From assembly GCA_052161605.1 (NCBI GenBank), contig CP197409.1: a stretch of 64,000 bases of DNA. One strand, written 5' to 3'. Below are positions 54,455 through 63,745 of the stretch, piece after piece. Source of the stretch: JBKCUI01 sp052161605. GTDB taxonomy: Bacteria; Planctomycetota; Planctomycetia; Pirellulales; Pirellulaceae. Each line of letters starts with the position of its first letter. Position 1 is the first letter of the stretch. A program made the translations under genes and the position numbers. Under the pieces are notes generated by a model. It searched no databases. It was not told where the DNA came from and was given only the letters and a program-made list of their open reading frames with translations.

Positions 54455-54785
54455 TCCACTGACCTCGTGTCAGTGGAAGCACGACTAAGTGGCTAGAAAA
54501 CCTTGTCCCCCAACCGCCTCCCGGCTCTCCACCGAGTTTACTCGGTGGAAGCGTGACTCGTCGGCTACTCAGCGATGTCCCGGATCGTCGGCGCGTTCTC
54601 CTAGCAAGCCAGTCATCCGCTCCATTGAGGCGAGCTCAATGGGGGCGAAGAACACGCGGTGCGTCTTTTGTTGCTAGCCAGCAAGTCATCGGTCCACCGA
54701 CACGAGGTCGGTGGAGCCGTAAGAACGGGGGGACGTTGCGTTGCTCGCCGGTTAGTCTCCGGTCCAATGACACAAGGTCAGTGGA
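54455..54785. repeat. Array of five related hairpins with compensatory stem changes
   Basis: Nine-pair stems lie at 54455-54477, 54528-54549, 54621-54643, 54693-54715 and 54763-54785. The left arms are TCCACTGAC, TCCACCGAG, TCCATTGAG, TCCACCGAC and TCCAATGAC. The right arms change to match, apart from one mismatch in the fifth and a G-T end pair in the third. Loops are four or five bases, mostly of the ACGAG type; the first hairpin's loop reads ACGAG on the other strand, so that unit is inverted. Spacing is about 70-93 bases. It is not CRISPR: repeats are short, palindromic and not identical. There is no gene in 54161-54843. Confidence 0.8.
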
Positions 54786-54843
54786 GCCGCACCACGAATC
54801 GACGTGAACGGTCAACTTTACCAGCTCCGCAAGAACCGGGATT

Positions 54844-56832
54844 TTAGAAGTTGTAATTCATGCCGAAAACCGCACCGTGCAGAATAAGGCTTCGATCATT
54901 CTTGATTCCTCGGATCGAACTTACGTGAGTAAACTCAGTCGGGATCTGTCCAACGGAGGTCGCGACACCTGCAACCCCCACGACACGATACCCCAGATTA
55001 AGTGTCCAGCCTGGCTTGATAAAAATCCCCGTTCCTAGAGTTCCCTCTCCGATGAACGCGACATCGTTCAGAGAATTTCTAAAGTTATAGGCAACATCAG
55101 CTTCACCTGGTGCTCCGAGCGGACGAACCATAGCGTCGGTCGACGTGGTGCCAGCGCGAGTGAAAGTTCGGATATGGTTGTTATAAACACCAAAGGTTGT
55201 GCCACCGAAGAAGTTAAACCGGTGACCGGTACACCATGTAGCGAGCGTACCTAACTGAACTCCCACCAAGTCGTTTGTCACGTTGCTGACGTAGTAAAAA
55301 TCGTCGTCAGTGGTTCCAAACATGTTGTCGCTTTGGCTGGATGCGTACTCGAGTTCATCGCCGAACCGGAACCATCGGAGACCACCGAACGTGTTGAGTC
55401 TCAACCTGCTGCACTGAGCGCCATACCAAGGGGCACAAGGACCGGTTAGACCAGTTCCGCATCCCGCTAGGTTGGGACCACAGGAATTGGCACCCCAACC
55501 TGCGTCGCCGCTTGGACCACAGCTATCGCCACATTGACCGCCATGGCTATAGCCACGATGTCCGCCGTGGTGACCACCATGATGCAATAAGCCTCCGCCA
55601 AGTCCTCCGCAGCCGGTACCTGCTATACCCTGCCGAGCCCCCCCACCGAGAGCAAAGGTGAATAGGTTGAGTTCAACGTTGTGAAACTCGTTGTCGCGTC
55701 GCAACCTTTGCGAATGAGTTGCGGGGTTATTGGCGCCCACCCCGCTGCCACTATCGTACCAGTCATAGATCGGTCGATTGCCGCCCGGCATGTATGCTCC
55801 GTACCAAGGCATCGGATCACCGGCCGGTGCGATCGGTGAGAAGGCTAGATCAGTTCGGATATTGTTGCCAGCACCGGGCGTGATCGTTACCGTCCGCGGA
55901 TTGCTGAAGATACCCCAGTAAGTTCCCACGAGAGCGTATCTACCACAACCAAAGTAACGACCCACCGATCCTTGAAAACCACCTGTCGCTCGCATGGCCG
56001 CATCGCCTGTTCCGAGCCACGGAGTTGGACCACTGGATGCTAGTTTGCGGTTGTAGTCATCGACGCGATTGAACAGCAAACCTCCAGCACCGAAGATCCA
56101 CGGCGATGGCGAAACTGCCGTAGTAAGTCCCACCGCAGAAGGTCCGCAGTCGTAATACCCTTCGTTACCAGCCTCGATTCCGTAGGTTGGTCCTCCGTCG
56201 AAGGAATGGTCGGAATAGTAGGCACCAACACTATGGGTGGCACAAGCTCCCGCGGCACATGCCGGGCAGGGAGCCTGCGGACCTTGGTACTGCGGAACTG
56301 GTGCGGCATAGGCGTGTGGGTCAGGATGATGAAGCTGAGGAGCGTGCGAATGTTCGTGCGGCTGATGGCCGAACTGTTGCTGCCCAAATTGCTGTTGGCC
56401 GTGTTGGGGGTGGCCGAACTGCTGTCCGTATTGCAGTCCTTGCATCTGTGGGGCGGTATTCACCTGAGGTGGAGGGGGCGGTGCAGCCGGGCGAGAGTGG
56501 ATCTGCGGAACAGCTGGCACGCTCTCAATTTCTCCGAGATTGCCGATGGAGTAAGGATCTTGATAGGCGGCGGTTGGGTTCGGAACTCCGCTGCCAATCG
56601 TGTTCGCTCCTACCTGACGGTAATTGGTAGGATGAACCATGTTCCCATAGGTTCCGGGAGTAGGTGCCCCCGGAGCCGCCAACGGCGTCCTGCTAGGAGG
56701 CAATGGGGGGAGCTGAAAGGAGCTGGCGCCCAAGCCGGTTCCGTTACCAACATACTGAGCTTCAACCTGCCCAGGTAACGCTGCAATTCCCATGGAAATT
56801 GCCAAGCCACTAAACCACTTCTTTTTCACCAC
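54844..56832 (-). CDS. Outer-membrane beta-barrel protein, BBP7-like, with His/Gly/Cys-rich regions
   Basis: A 662-residue protein with a signal peptide (KKKWFSGLAISMGIAALPGQVEA). The first 200 residues are low-complexity, rich in Pro and Gln, with a Gln/His tract at about 131-177 and a CPACAAGACATH motif after it. The barrel part starts near residue 235 (SPWIFGAGGLLFNR) and ends in NYNF with an aromatic C-terminus. Within it, at about 410-450, lies a second cluster (LLHHGGHHGGHRGYSHGG, then QCGDSCG). These histidine and cysteine tracts could bind metal ions. The overall pattern resembles planctomycete BBP7-type barrels, but the family match is by look only. The leader at 56891-56910 holds an eight-pair GC-rich hairpin. 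Confidence 0.72.
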   Translation of the reverse strand: MVKKKWFSGLAISMGIAALPGQVEAQYVGNGTGLGASSFQLPPLPPSRTPLAAPGAPTPGTYGNMVHPTNYRQVGANTIGSGVPNPTAAYQDPYSIGNLGEIESVPAVPQIHSRPAAPPPPPQVNTAPQMQGLQYGQQFGHPQHGQQQFGQQQFGHQPHEHSHAPQLHHPDPHAYAAPVPQYQGPQAPCPACAAGACATHSVGAYYSDHSFDGGPTYGIEAGNEGYYDCGPSAVGLTTAVSPSPWIFGAGGLLFNRVDDYNRKLASSGPTPWLGTGDAAMRATGGFQGSVGRYFGCGRYALVGTYWGIFSNPRTVTITPGAGNNIRTDLAFSPIAPAGDPMPWYGAYMPGGNRPIYDWYDSGSGVGANNPATHSQRLRRDNEFHNVELNLFTFALGGGARQGIAGTGCGGLGGGLLHHGGHHGGHRGYSHGGQCGDSCGPSGDAGWGANSCGPNLAGCGTGLTGPCAPWYGAQCSRLRLNTFGGLRWFRFGDELEYASSQSDNMFGTTDDDFYYVSNVTNDLVGVQLGTLATWCTGHRFNFFGGTTFGVYNNHIRTFTRAGTTSTDAMVRPLGAPGEADVAYNFRNSLNDVAFIGEGTLGTGIFIKPGWTLNLGYRVVGVAGVATSVGQIPTEFTHVSSIRGIKNDRSLILHGAVFGMNYNF

Positions 56833-57213
56833 ACAGCTCCTTGCTTTACTCGTCCATCCGTAGACGTGGCGTTCATTACCTTGTTGTTTCGAGCGGGGGA
56901 GGCCCCGCTCTTGCCACGGTGCGACCTATCCTTAGGCGCACATTGTTGCTGAGTTCCGTCATCGGTCCCTTGATGCGCTGTCAAATAGTTTCCACTGTAG
57001 AAGCAGCAATAAAATTTCCACCGGTCCATGCATAACCGGAATATCTAGTCTGTGCAGCACGTGTGGATTCGGGCCGGCGCCTCTGCTATGTGCTGCACAC
57101 CTCCACATACTTTTCCCAGGCCGCAGAACCAGCAGAGTCGATTTCATTGATTTTTTGGCTTCGCTGGAGAGGGGCAGACCCCTTTTCGGATATGCACCTA
57201 ATATAATGTAGAG
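56833..57213. other. Divergent intergenic region with two inverted repeats
   Basis: No gene is visible in these 381 bases between two divergent secreted-protein genes. GAGCGGGG (56891-56898) pairs with CCCCGCTC (56903-56910) in the leader of the barrel gene. TGTGCAGCAC (57051-57060) is repeated in inverted form as GTGCTGCACA (57090-57099), 29 bases away, 115 bases before the start at 57214. The second could be an operator or a long hairpin. Confidence 0.55.
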
Positions 57214-60200
57214 ATGCGAATACCCCACCTCCCCCTCCCAGGCTTCGTCGCGGCACTATATTATTCCGTCGCGACACTCTATCTTGCGAGTGCGACAGCC
57301 CATGCTCAGCACTTTGAAGCTTCGGTTCTGCCGATACTCCGAACTCACTGCGTTTCTTGCCATAACAACGACGATCGCAAAGGAGACTTTTCCTTTTCCG
57401 ATCGGCAGTCAGCCTTCTCAAGCGGAATGATCGAGCCCGGCGATCCTGATAGCAGCACGCTTTTAGACTCCGTGAAGTCTCACGGCAACAATCCTCCAAG
57501 AATGCCTAAAGCAGCAAAGGCTCTCAACACGGAGGAAATTGCAGTGCTAACGGAATGGATCGTAGCAGGAGCGGAGTGGCCCGACAGCGTGACGATCGAA
57601 CCACCCACCGTAACCGATTGGAACTGGTGGTCGCTGCAGCCTATCACCCGACCTGACCTTAATGATTTCTTAGGAATGCAGGGAAACGAATCTGATTATC
57701 GCGAATCAGAAAACCCAATCGACCTATTCCTAGAGGCTAAACGACGCGAACTCGGTTTGTCGCATTCTCCAGAAGCCCCAGCCAAGATATTGCTTCGTCG
57801 TCTGTTTCTCGATTTAATTGGCTTGCCTCCCACGCAAGAAGAGCTTGCGGAGTTTGAACGGAGTTACCAACCAGGATCAGCAAACGCTGAAGCGGTTTAC
57901 CTACAATGGGTCGATCGACTACTAGCGTCACCTCGATACGGAGAGAAATGGGCTCAGCATTGGCTCGACGTGGCTCGCTACGCAGATACCGCCGGATACG
58001 ACAAAGACAAACTCCGCCCCAATGCTTGGCCCTATCGCGATTATGTCATACGCTCTTTCAATACGGACAAGCCGTACAGCCGATTTCTCCAAGAACAAAT
58101 CGCCGGCGATCGACTGTTCCCGGGCGAACCAGATGGGATTCTTGGCTTGGGCTTCCTAGCCGCCGGTCCATGGGATTGGATTGGACACGCCGAAGTCCCC
58201 GAGTCCAAGATCGATGGCAAGATTGCTCGCCACACCGATCGGGACGAGATGGTTAGCGCGACCCTCAATACCTTTTGCTCCATTACGATTCAGTGCTGCC
58301 AATGCCACAATCACAAATTTGATCCCTTTACGCAGACTCATTACTACAATCTGCAATCGGTTTTTGCCGCAGTTGATAGAGCCGACCGGATCTACGACGA
58401 CGATCCAGAAATCGCCCAACAACGTGAACAACTAACACGCACCCTCGAATCGAACCAGCAGCTACTGGCGGATCTGGACAAAGCGGTTCGTGTGCGAGGT
58501 GGTGCCGCTCTGACTGAGATGAATGAACGCATCCGTGAACTGACTCCCCTCGCAGAACTGCACTCAAACCCACCCGAGTTCGGCTATCACAGCGCAATCG
58601 CCTCTCGACCAGACGAAGCGAAATGGATCGAACTCGAACTACCTGCCGCTACCGAAATCGATCGTATTATACTGAGGCCATGTCACGATGATTATGCCAA
58701 CATCGGTGCAGGGTTTGGTTTTCCTCAGCAGTACCAAATTCTCACTTCCCCTTATCCAGCCGATTCTAATGAATCAGACTCTCGCGAACCAAACGAGACA
58801 TCCGCTGATGATTGGTTTGTGATTTTTGACTCTAGAACCAACCTCGATTCCAAGCAACACAACAACATCAATCCTGGAATCGCTGCTCAATCTTTTCATT
58901 GCGACAACAGGCTAACTCGACGTGTTCGCATCGTCGCAAACCAATTGGCTCCGCGTTCTCAGGATTATATTTTTGCCTTGGCAGAGGTAGAACTCCTCAC
59001 GGCCTCAGGCGATAACTTAGCCCCCCAATGCAAGATCACCACCTTGGATTCGATCGAAGCCCCACCTAGATGGAGTACGGCCAACTTGATTGACGGCTTG
59101 TTTCCTAAACCTCAAGACGAGTCGGCGGCGATCCAGCTCTTTGCGGCCAGAAAGGAACAATCAGAGCTGCTCGGCAAACGGATTACTAGCGAAGAATTGC
59201 AACAACGAGCCGCCGCCGAAAAGCTCGCAACTGAGATCTCAGGGCAGATTGCAGCACTGCCGCTGGGACGATTCGTTCACGCAGCAACGACAGATTTTCC
59301 GGTGATAGGCACGTTTCGGCCCACGTTGGGGCAACCTCGCGAGATTCATCGTTTGCATCGAGGGGATGTGCTACAACCACGTGAGCCATCGGCTCCGGGC
59401 ACGATACCTCTCGCCCCTGAAGAATCGGGAGTCTTTGAGTTAGCAACGGATCACACCGAAGCAGATCGACGCGCCGCCCTGGCTCTTTGGTTAACCAGTA
59501 CGGATCACCCACTGGTTTGGCGATCGATTGTAAATCGAATTTGGCAATTTCATTTCGGTCGAGGCATCGTCGATACTCCCAACGATTTTGGACGCATGGG
59601 CTCACTTCCCAGCCATCCTGAATTACTGGACTTCCTCGCTTGCGAATTCCGAGATCATCAATCCTTCAAAAAATTACACAGAAGAATTGTCACAAGTCGC
59701 GCTTACCGACAAAGCAGTCAACATAACCAGGAAAATGCAGCCATCGATGCCGACAATCGATACTACTGGCGTATGCATCGACGGCGACTGTCTGCAGAGG
59801 AAATCCGGGATTTGCAACTCTGGGTGAGTGGCCGACTCGACACCAAGATGGGTGGCCCGGGATATTATCTGTTCTCGCTGGAACGCCCCGAACATTCGCC
59901 TCACTACGAGTATCACAAATTCGATCCTACCGATCCCGCGACCCATCGACGTTCGATCTATCGCTTTGTCGTTCGCTCGCAACCCGATCCATACATGACG
60001 ACCCTCGATTGTGCAGATGCCGCACAAAGCACTCCGCAACGAAACGAGACCCTCACCGCCTTGCAAGCCCTTACGATGCTGAATAGCAAATTCAGTTTGA
60101 GTATGGCCGAGTACTTTGCCCAACGTGTCGAATCATTCTCAAGCGATCCAAACGATCAGGTAGATCATGCCTTTGAGCTCACTACCGGTCGATTACCGAA

Positions 60201-60303
60201 CTCCGAAGAGCAGAGCATGCTTCGGGAGTATCGAATTGAGCATGGGCTCGTCAATTTATGTCGTATTCTTTTCAACTTGAGCGAGTTTGTTTATGTGGAC
60301 TAG
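57214..60303 (+). CDS. Planctomycete cytochrome-type protein with PSCyt1, DUF1549 and DUF1553 domains
   Basis: A 1029-residue secreted protein. A short signal segment (LYYSVATLYLASATAHA) is followed by the PSCyt1 haem motif CVSCH near residue 47. DUF1549 (PSCyt2) runs from about 165: LLRRLFLDLIGLPPTQEEL, then SPRYGEKWAQHWLDVARYADTAGY. A second pair of cysteines lies in CCQCHNHKFDP, a further CxxCH site. A coiled-coil stretch and a discoidin-like domain (about 465-610) follow, then DUF1553 (PSD1) with NRIWQFHFGRGIVDTPNDFG. The gene is translationally close to the DUF1501 gene. The family is linked to surface electron transfer or polysaccharide use, but its real role is unknown. Confidence 0.9.
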   Translation: MRIPHLPLPGFVAALYYSVATLYLASATAHAQHFEASVLPILRTHCVSCHNNDDRKGDFSFSDRQSAFSSGMIEPGDPDSSTLLDSVKSHGNNPPRMPKAAKALNTEEIAVLTEWIVAGAEWPDSVTIEPPTVTDWNWWSLQPITRPDLNDFLGMQGNESDYRESENPIDLFLEAKRRELGLSHSPEAPAKILLRRLFLDLIGLPPTQEELAEFERSYQPGSANAEAVYLQWVDRLLASPRYGEKWAQHWLDVARYADTAGYDKDKLRPNAWPYRDYVIRSFNTDKPYSRFLQEQIAGDRLFPGEPDGILGLGFLAAGPWDWIGHAEVPESKIDGKIARHTDRDEMVSATLNTFCSITIQCCQCHNHKFDPFTQTHYYNLQSVFAAVDRADRIYDDDPEIAQQREQLTRTLESNQQLLADLDKAVRVRGGAALTEMNERIRELTPLAELHSNPPEFGYHSAIASRPDEAKWIELELPAATEIDRIILRPCHDDYANIGAGFGFPQQYQILTSPYPADSNESDSREPNETSADDWFVIFDSRTNLDSKQHNNINPGIAAQSFHCDNRLTRRVRIVANQLAPRSQDYIFALAEVELLTASGDNLAPQCKITTLDSIEAPPRWSTANLIDGLFPKPQDESAAIQLFAARKEQSELLGKRITSEELQQRAAAEKLATEISGQIAALPLGRFVHAATTDFPVIGTFRPTLGQPREIHRLHRGDVLQPREPSAPGTIPLAPEESGVFELATDHTEADRRAALALWLTSTDHPLVWRSIVNRIWQFHFGRGIVDTPNDFGRMGSLPSHPELLDFLACEFRDHQSFKKLHRRIVTSRAYRQSSQHNQENAAIDADNRYYWRMHRRRLSAEEIRDLQLWVSGRLDTKMGGPGYYLFSLERPEHSPHYEYHKFDPTDPATHRRSIYRFVVRSQPDPYMTTLDCADAAQSTPQRNETLTALQALTMLNSKFSLSMAEYFAQRVESFSSDPNDQVDHAFELTTGRLPNSEEQSMLREYRIEHGLVNLCRILFNLSEFVYVD

Positions 60304-61765
60304 ACGACATTGGCTCGCGACATCGGCCCAAGGGTTTGGATTATTGCCCCTTTCCCAATTGCTCCTCGGTGACGAGCCGAAAGCCGATAGCATCCTCACA
60401 GCAAGCATCGGACGGGGAGGCCAACTCAACGCCCTTCATCATCCTCCCAAGGCCAAACGGGTGATTCAACTCTTTATGTCGGGAGCAGCCTCGCACATAG
60501 ACCTTTGGGATCACAAGCCACAGCTAGAGAAACATCACGGTGAACCGTCCCATTTTGGGGAACATGTCGAAGCGTTCCAGGACGGACTGGGGCCATGGAT
60601 GAAATCCCCCTTCGCGTTTCGACCTCACGGTCAGTGTAGCAAGATGCTTAGCGAGGTCGTGGAGCCAATGGGCAAGGTAGTCGACGAGTTGGCGTTTATT
60701 CATAACATGGTCGGCAAAACGGGAGTTCATTCAACAGCCACGTTTTTGCAAGCAACGGGATTTCAAAATCCAGGCTTCCCGGGAATGGGCGCGTGGGTTA
60801 GCTATGGACTGGGTTCGATCAGCGACAACCTTCCCACCTTTGTCGTCCTTCCTGATCATCGGGGCTTTCCCTCGAATGGCCCTAAGAATTGGTCGTCCGC
60901 TTTTTTGCCAGCCCACACCCAAGGGACAACGATTTTTCCGCAGAAAAGAACGCCGATCGAAGATCTCCTGCCCTCCAGGGAATTTGTCACCCCGAGCAGC
61001 GATCTGGCTGGCAGAGAACTTTTAGCTCAACTGAATCGAGGGTATCAAGAGTCCAGGCCGGGCGATTCGCGACTCGATGCTCGGATCGCTTCTTATGAGT
61101 TAGCGGCCAAGATGCAACTCAGCGCGCCCGAAGCCTTGGATATCAGCCAAGAACCGGAATACATACTTAAGATGTACGGTCTGGATTCGATAGGTCGCGA
61201 GTATCCGTCGGAGATCAATGCACCAGAGGAGATCGAGTATTTCGGTCGCAAATGCTTAGTCGCGAGACGATTGCTGGAGCGAGGGGTTCGATTTGTTCAA
61301 ATATGGTCAGGAAACGATAACAGTTTTCCGAGGCGGAACTGGGATAGCCACGAAGACATAAAACGTGATCACGGACCGTTAGCGATGGGGATGGCGGTCG
61401 GTGCCTCGGCGCTGATTCAAGATCTAAAACAACGGGGCATGCTGGAGGATACGATCGTTTTGTGGACCACCGAGTTTGGCCGTATGCCATCAACCCAAGG
61501 TACATTGGGTCGGGATCACAATCCATTCGTCTTCACCAACTGGATGTGCGGCGGAGGAATTAAGCCAGGTATCAGTTATGGCCCATCCGATGAGTGGGGC
61601 TACAAACCGCTGGATCGCGAGTCACCGACCCAAGTGTACGATGTGCATGCTACGATTCTTCACCAACTCGGAATAGACCATACCAAACTGACCTATCGCT
61701 CCAACGGTATCGATCGTCGGTTAACGGATGTTCATGGTCATGTTCTTCAAGATCTGATCGTCTGA
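60293..61765 (+). CDS. DUF1501 protein
   Basis: A protein of about 490 residues with an N-terminal TRRHWLATSAQGFGLLPL segment resembling a twin-arginine signal. The fold is of the alkaline-phosphatase superfamily. Conserved parts are VIQLFMSGAASHIDLWDHKP, DNSFPRRNWDSHEDIKRDHG, LWTTEFGRMPSTQG, GRDHNPF, and the closing YDVHATILHQLGIDH. These carry the likely metal-binding Asp and His residues. ATG 60293 overlaps the previous stop by 11 bases; a TTG six bases earlier is possible. DUF1501 and DUF1553 proteins nearly always form such pairs. Confidence 0.9.
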   Translation: MWTRRHWLATSAQGFGLLPLSQLLLGDEPKADSILTASIGRGGQLNALHHPPKAKRVIQLFMSGAASHIDLWDHKPQLEKHHGEPSHFGEHVEAFQDGLGPWMKSPFAFRPHGQCSKMLSEVVEPMGKVVDELAFIHNMVGKTGVHSTATFLQATGFQNPGFPGMGAWVSYGLGSISDNLPTFVVLPDHRGFPSNGPKNWSSAFLPAHTQGTTIFPQKRTPIEDLLPSREFVTPSSDLAGRELLAQLNRGYQESRPGDSRLDARIASYELAAKMQLSAPEALDISQEPEYILKMYGLDSIGREYPSEINAPEEIEYFGRKCLVARRLLERGVRFVQIWSGNDNSFPRRNWDSHEDIKRDHGPLAMGMAVGASALIQDLKQRGMLEDTIVLWTTEFGRMPSTQGTLGRDHNPFVFTNWMCGGGIKPGISYGPSDEWGYKPLDRESPTQVYDVHATILHQLGIDHTKLTYRSNGIDRRLTDVHGHVLQDLIV

Positions 61766-61786
61766 AGTTGAATGCCTTGGTGAGAA

Positions 61787-62917
61787 TCAGGAGATCAGCG
61801 ACATTGCATGCCTTGCGACGATTCCTTGTTCGTCCGTGGCTAGTTTCAATAGAGCGATCTTGCTCGCTGGTTGATGCAGTATGGGTGTTTGATTGGATTG
61901 ATTGGCTTCGGAATCCAATCGAAGGCCGAGCCAATCTAATTGCTTAACGATCCGGCTTCTGATCGTGGGACAATTTTCACCGATACCTGCCGTGAAGATG
62001 ATCGCGTCGAGACCCGCCATGGATGTGGCTGCGGCTAGAATATGCTTGGCGACAGAATGACAGAATTGGTCGATTGCAAATTCGCAATCTGGATTGGAAC
62101 TCGCCTCGCGCAGTAAGACCTTCATATCCGATGAGACCCCACTCACTCCGAGCAATCCCGACTCCTTCAAGAGGATGCGTTCTATTTCTTCGTGCGTGCA
62201 TCCTTGCCTAAGCCAATGTATGACCACTCCGGGATCGATTTGACCGCTGCGAGTTCCCATAATCAAGCCGTCCAGCGGGGTGAAGCTCATGCTGGTGTAG
62301 CAGCATTGGAGCGATCGCATCCCACACACTGAAGCTCCGTTACCCAGGTGGCATACCGCGACGCGGCCTTGTGCGAATTCGGAGTAGGTTTCACGCAATT
62401 GCATCGCGATCGATTCGTACGATAGTCCGTGGAAGCCATAACGCTGGATCCCTTGTTCCCAGAATCGCTTAGGTATAGGAAGCCTCGACTCTACGGCAGG
62501 CAAACTCGTGTGAAAGGCCGTATCAAAACAAGCGACATGCGTTTTGTCGGGGAACGCAGCGCGCCCCATTTCGATGGCGGCTAGACAATAGGGTTGATGC
62601 AAAGGTGCCAATTCCGAAAGCGAACGGATTCCTGCCACCACGGTTTCATCGATTCTGGCTGGTTTGGAAAATAGTCTTCCTCCATGGACGACGCGATACC
62701 CAATCACATCAGGAACGCTTGGTAGTTGATCCGTGATACGACGCAACGCTTCTGCGAAGGACTGATCCAGCGACCTTTGGTTTAGGGTTGGGCGACAGGC
62801 TTCGTTAGGTAAATCCGATACGTCGAGCGCAATGGTATCATGACGCGATTCAACCCCGTTGGAGTAGAATGCATATTTGAGTGTTGAGGAACCTGGGTTC
62901 AGGACGAGTACGTTCAA
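61787..62917 (-). CDS. ackA: Acetate kinase
   Basis: A 376-residue enzyme that interconverts acetate plus ATP with acetyl phosphate. The N-terminal phosphate loop LNPGSSTLKY, the YRVVHGG segment, the catalytic aspartate region ACFDTAFHTSLP, the RYGFHGLSYE motif, HLGNGASV, and the TPLDGLIMGTRSGQIDPG segment are all visible, as is FTAGIGENCPTIR. Standard acetate kinases have about 400 residues, so it is slightly short but complete in its motifs. A phosphotransacetylase gene is not in the window. It diverges from mobA with 45 bases between starts. Confidence 0.93.
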   Translation of the reverse strand: MNVLVLNPGSSTLKYAFYSNGVESRHDTIALDVSDLPNEACRPTLNQRSLDQSFAEALRRITDQLPSVPDVIGYRVVHGGRLFSKPARIDETVVAGIRSLSELAPLHQPYCLAAIEMGRAAFPDKTHVACFDTAFHTSLPAVESRLPIPKRFWEQGIQRYGFHGLSYESIAMQLRETYSEFAQGRVAVCHLGNGASVCGMRSLQCCYTSMSFTPLDGLIMGTRSGQIDPGVVIHWLRQGCTHEEIERILLKESGLLGVSGVSSDMKVLLREASSNPDCEFAIDQFCHSVAKHILAAATSMAGLDAIIFTAGIGENCPTIRSRIVKQLDWLGLRLDSEANQSNQTPILHQPASKIALLKLATDEQGIVARHAMSLIS

Positions 62918-62962
62918 GGGGGTGATTCTCCCAAATCGGTGCTGGAGAAAGTGTTGGTAACA

Positions 62963-63571
62963 ATGGATCGTGATGAAGATCGCAGGATACGGCGAGCATA
63001 CATTTTAGCAGGCGGAAAGAGTAGCCGGTTCGGCTCACCGAAGTCGTTTGTGGAAATCGACGGAAAGCCGTTGATCGATCGACTTTGCTCAGTGTTGGCG
63101 GATAGGGGAGTTGCGCCAACCATTGTTGCCAAGTCGAAATTCGATTTCTCACGATTTTCATGGCACTGCATCGAGGATGATGAGCCGGACAGCGGGCCAT
63201 TGCATGGCATCCAACGATCTTTAGAAGATTGCCGAGCGAATGGCGAAACGTTGTGTTGGATATTGACCTGTGATTTACTAGCTTGGAAACCGATTTGGGA
63301 GCATGAGGTTTTAAGGCAAGAGATTGAGGTCTTGAGAAAATTCGATGTGATTTTGTTTCAAGTGGAGAGTGGCTTTATGCCGTTTCCTGGGATTTACGGA
63401 GTCTCTTGCTTGGAGTCGATTCAAAAGTCATGGAGTGAAGGAATTCGTTCTATACGCTCGTGGCAATCCACGATTCATAATAGAATCCTGAGGATTCCGA
63501 TAGATCGAGCAGACTCTCCACAGACCTTTAATACTCCCGAAGAGCTCGCAAAGTTTCGGCCGCGAGCTTAA
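62963..63571 (+). CDS. mobA: Molybdenum cofactor guanylyltransferase-like NTP transferase
   Basis: A 202-residue protein with the nucleotide-binding signature AYILAGGKSSRFGSPKSFVEIDGKPL near residue 12, and DDEPDSGPLHGI with WILTCDLLAW, the metal-binding aspartate segment. This layout matches MobA, which adds GMP to molybdopterin. Usual MobA proteins are around 190-200 residues. The ATG at 62963 is chosen; a GTG at 62939 in the same frame is possible. Related enzymes for other cofactors use the same fold, so the assignment is likely rather than certain. Confidence 0.8.
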   Translation: MDRDEDRRIRRAYILAGGKSSRFGSPKSFVEIDGKPLIDRLCSVLADRGVAPTIVAKSKFDFSRFSWHCIEDDEPDSGPLHGIQRSLEDCRANGETLCWILTCDLLAWKPIWEHEVLRQEIEVLRKFDVILFQVESGFMPFPGIYGVSCLESIQKSWSEGIRSIRSWQSTIHNRILRIPIDRADSPQTFNTPEELAKFRPRA

Positions 63572-63745
63572 CACGGGCCAGCGACGAGCTTCATTGCAAT
63601 GGATTTGGTTGTTCGTTTGGGCGAACGTTGAAAATTTTATCGATTGTGCGATAATAGTTATCAACGACAAATTGGTGTGGTGGATTGAGACTGCGTGATC
63701 GATGTGGTCGTTCGCGAGTGCCAAATCCTCAAAATCCGAGAGACC

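Noticed and set aside
54455..54785. CRISPR-like array
   Set aside because: The repeated units are 22-23 bases, palindromic, not identical and partly inverted, and the spacing varies from 70 to 93 bases. No cas genes are present.
54489..54847. Overlapping small open frames in the hairpin region
   Set aside because: They arise in several frames from the same GC-rich palindromes and share no coding features or ribosome binding sites.
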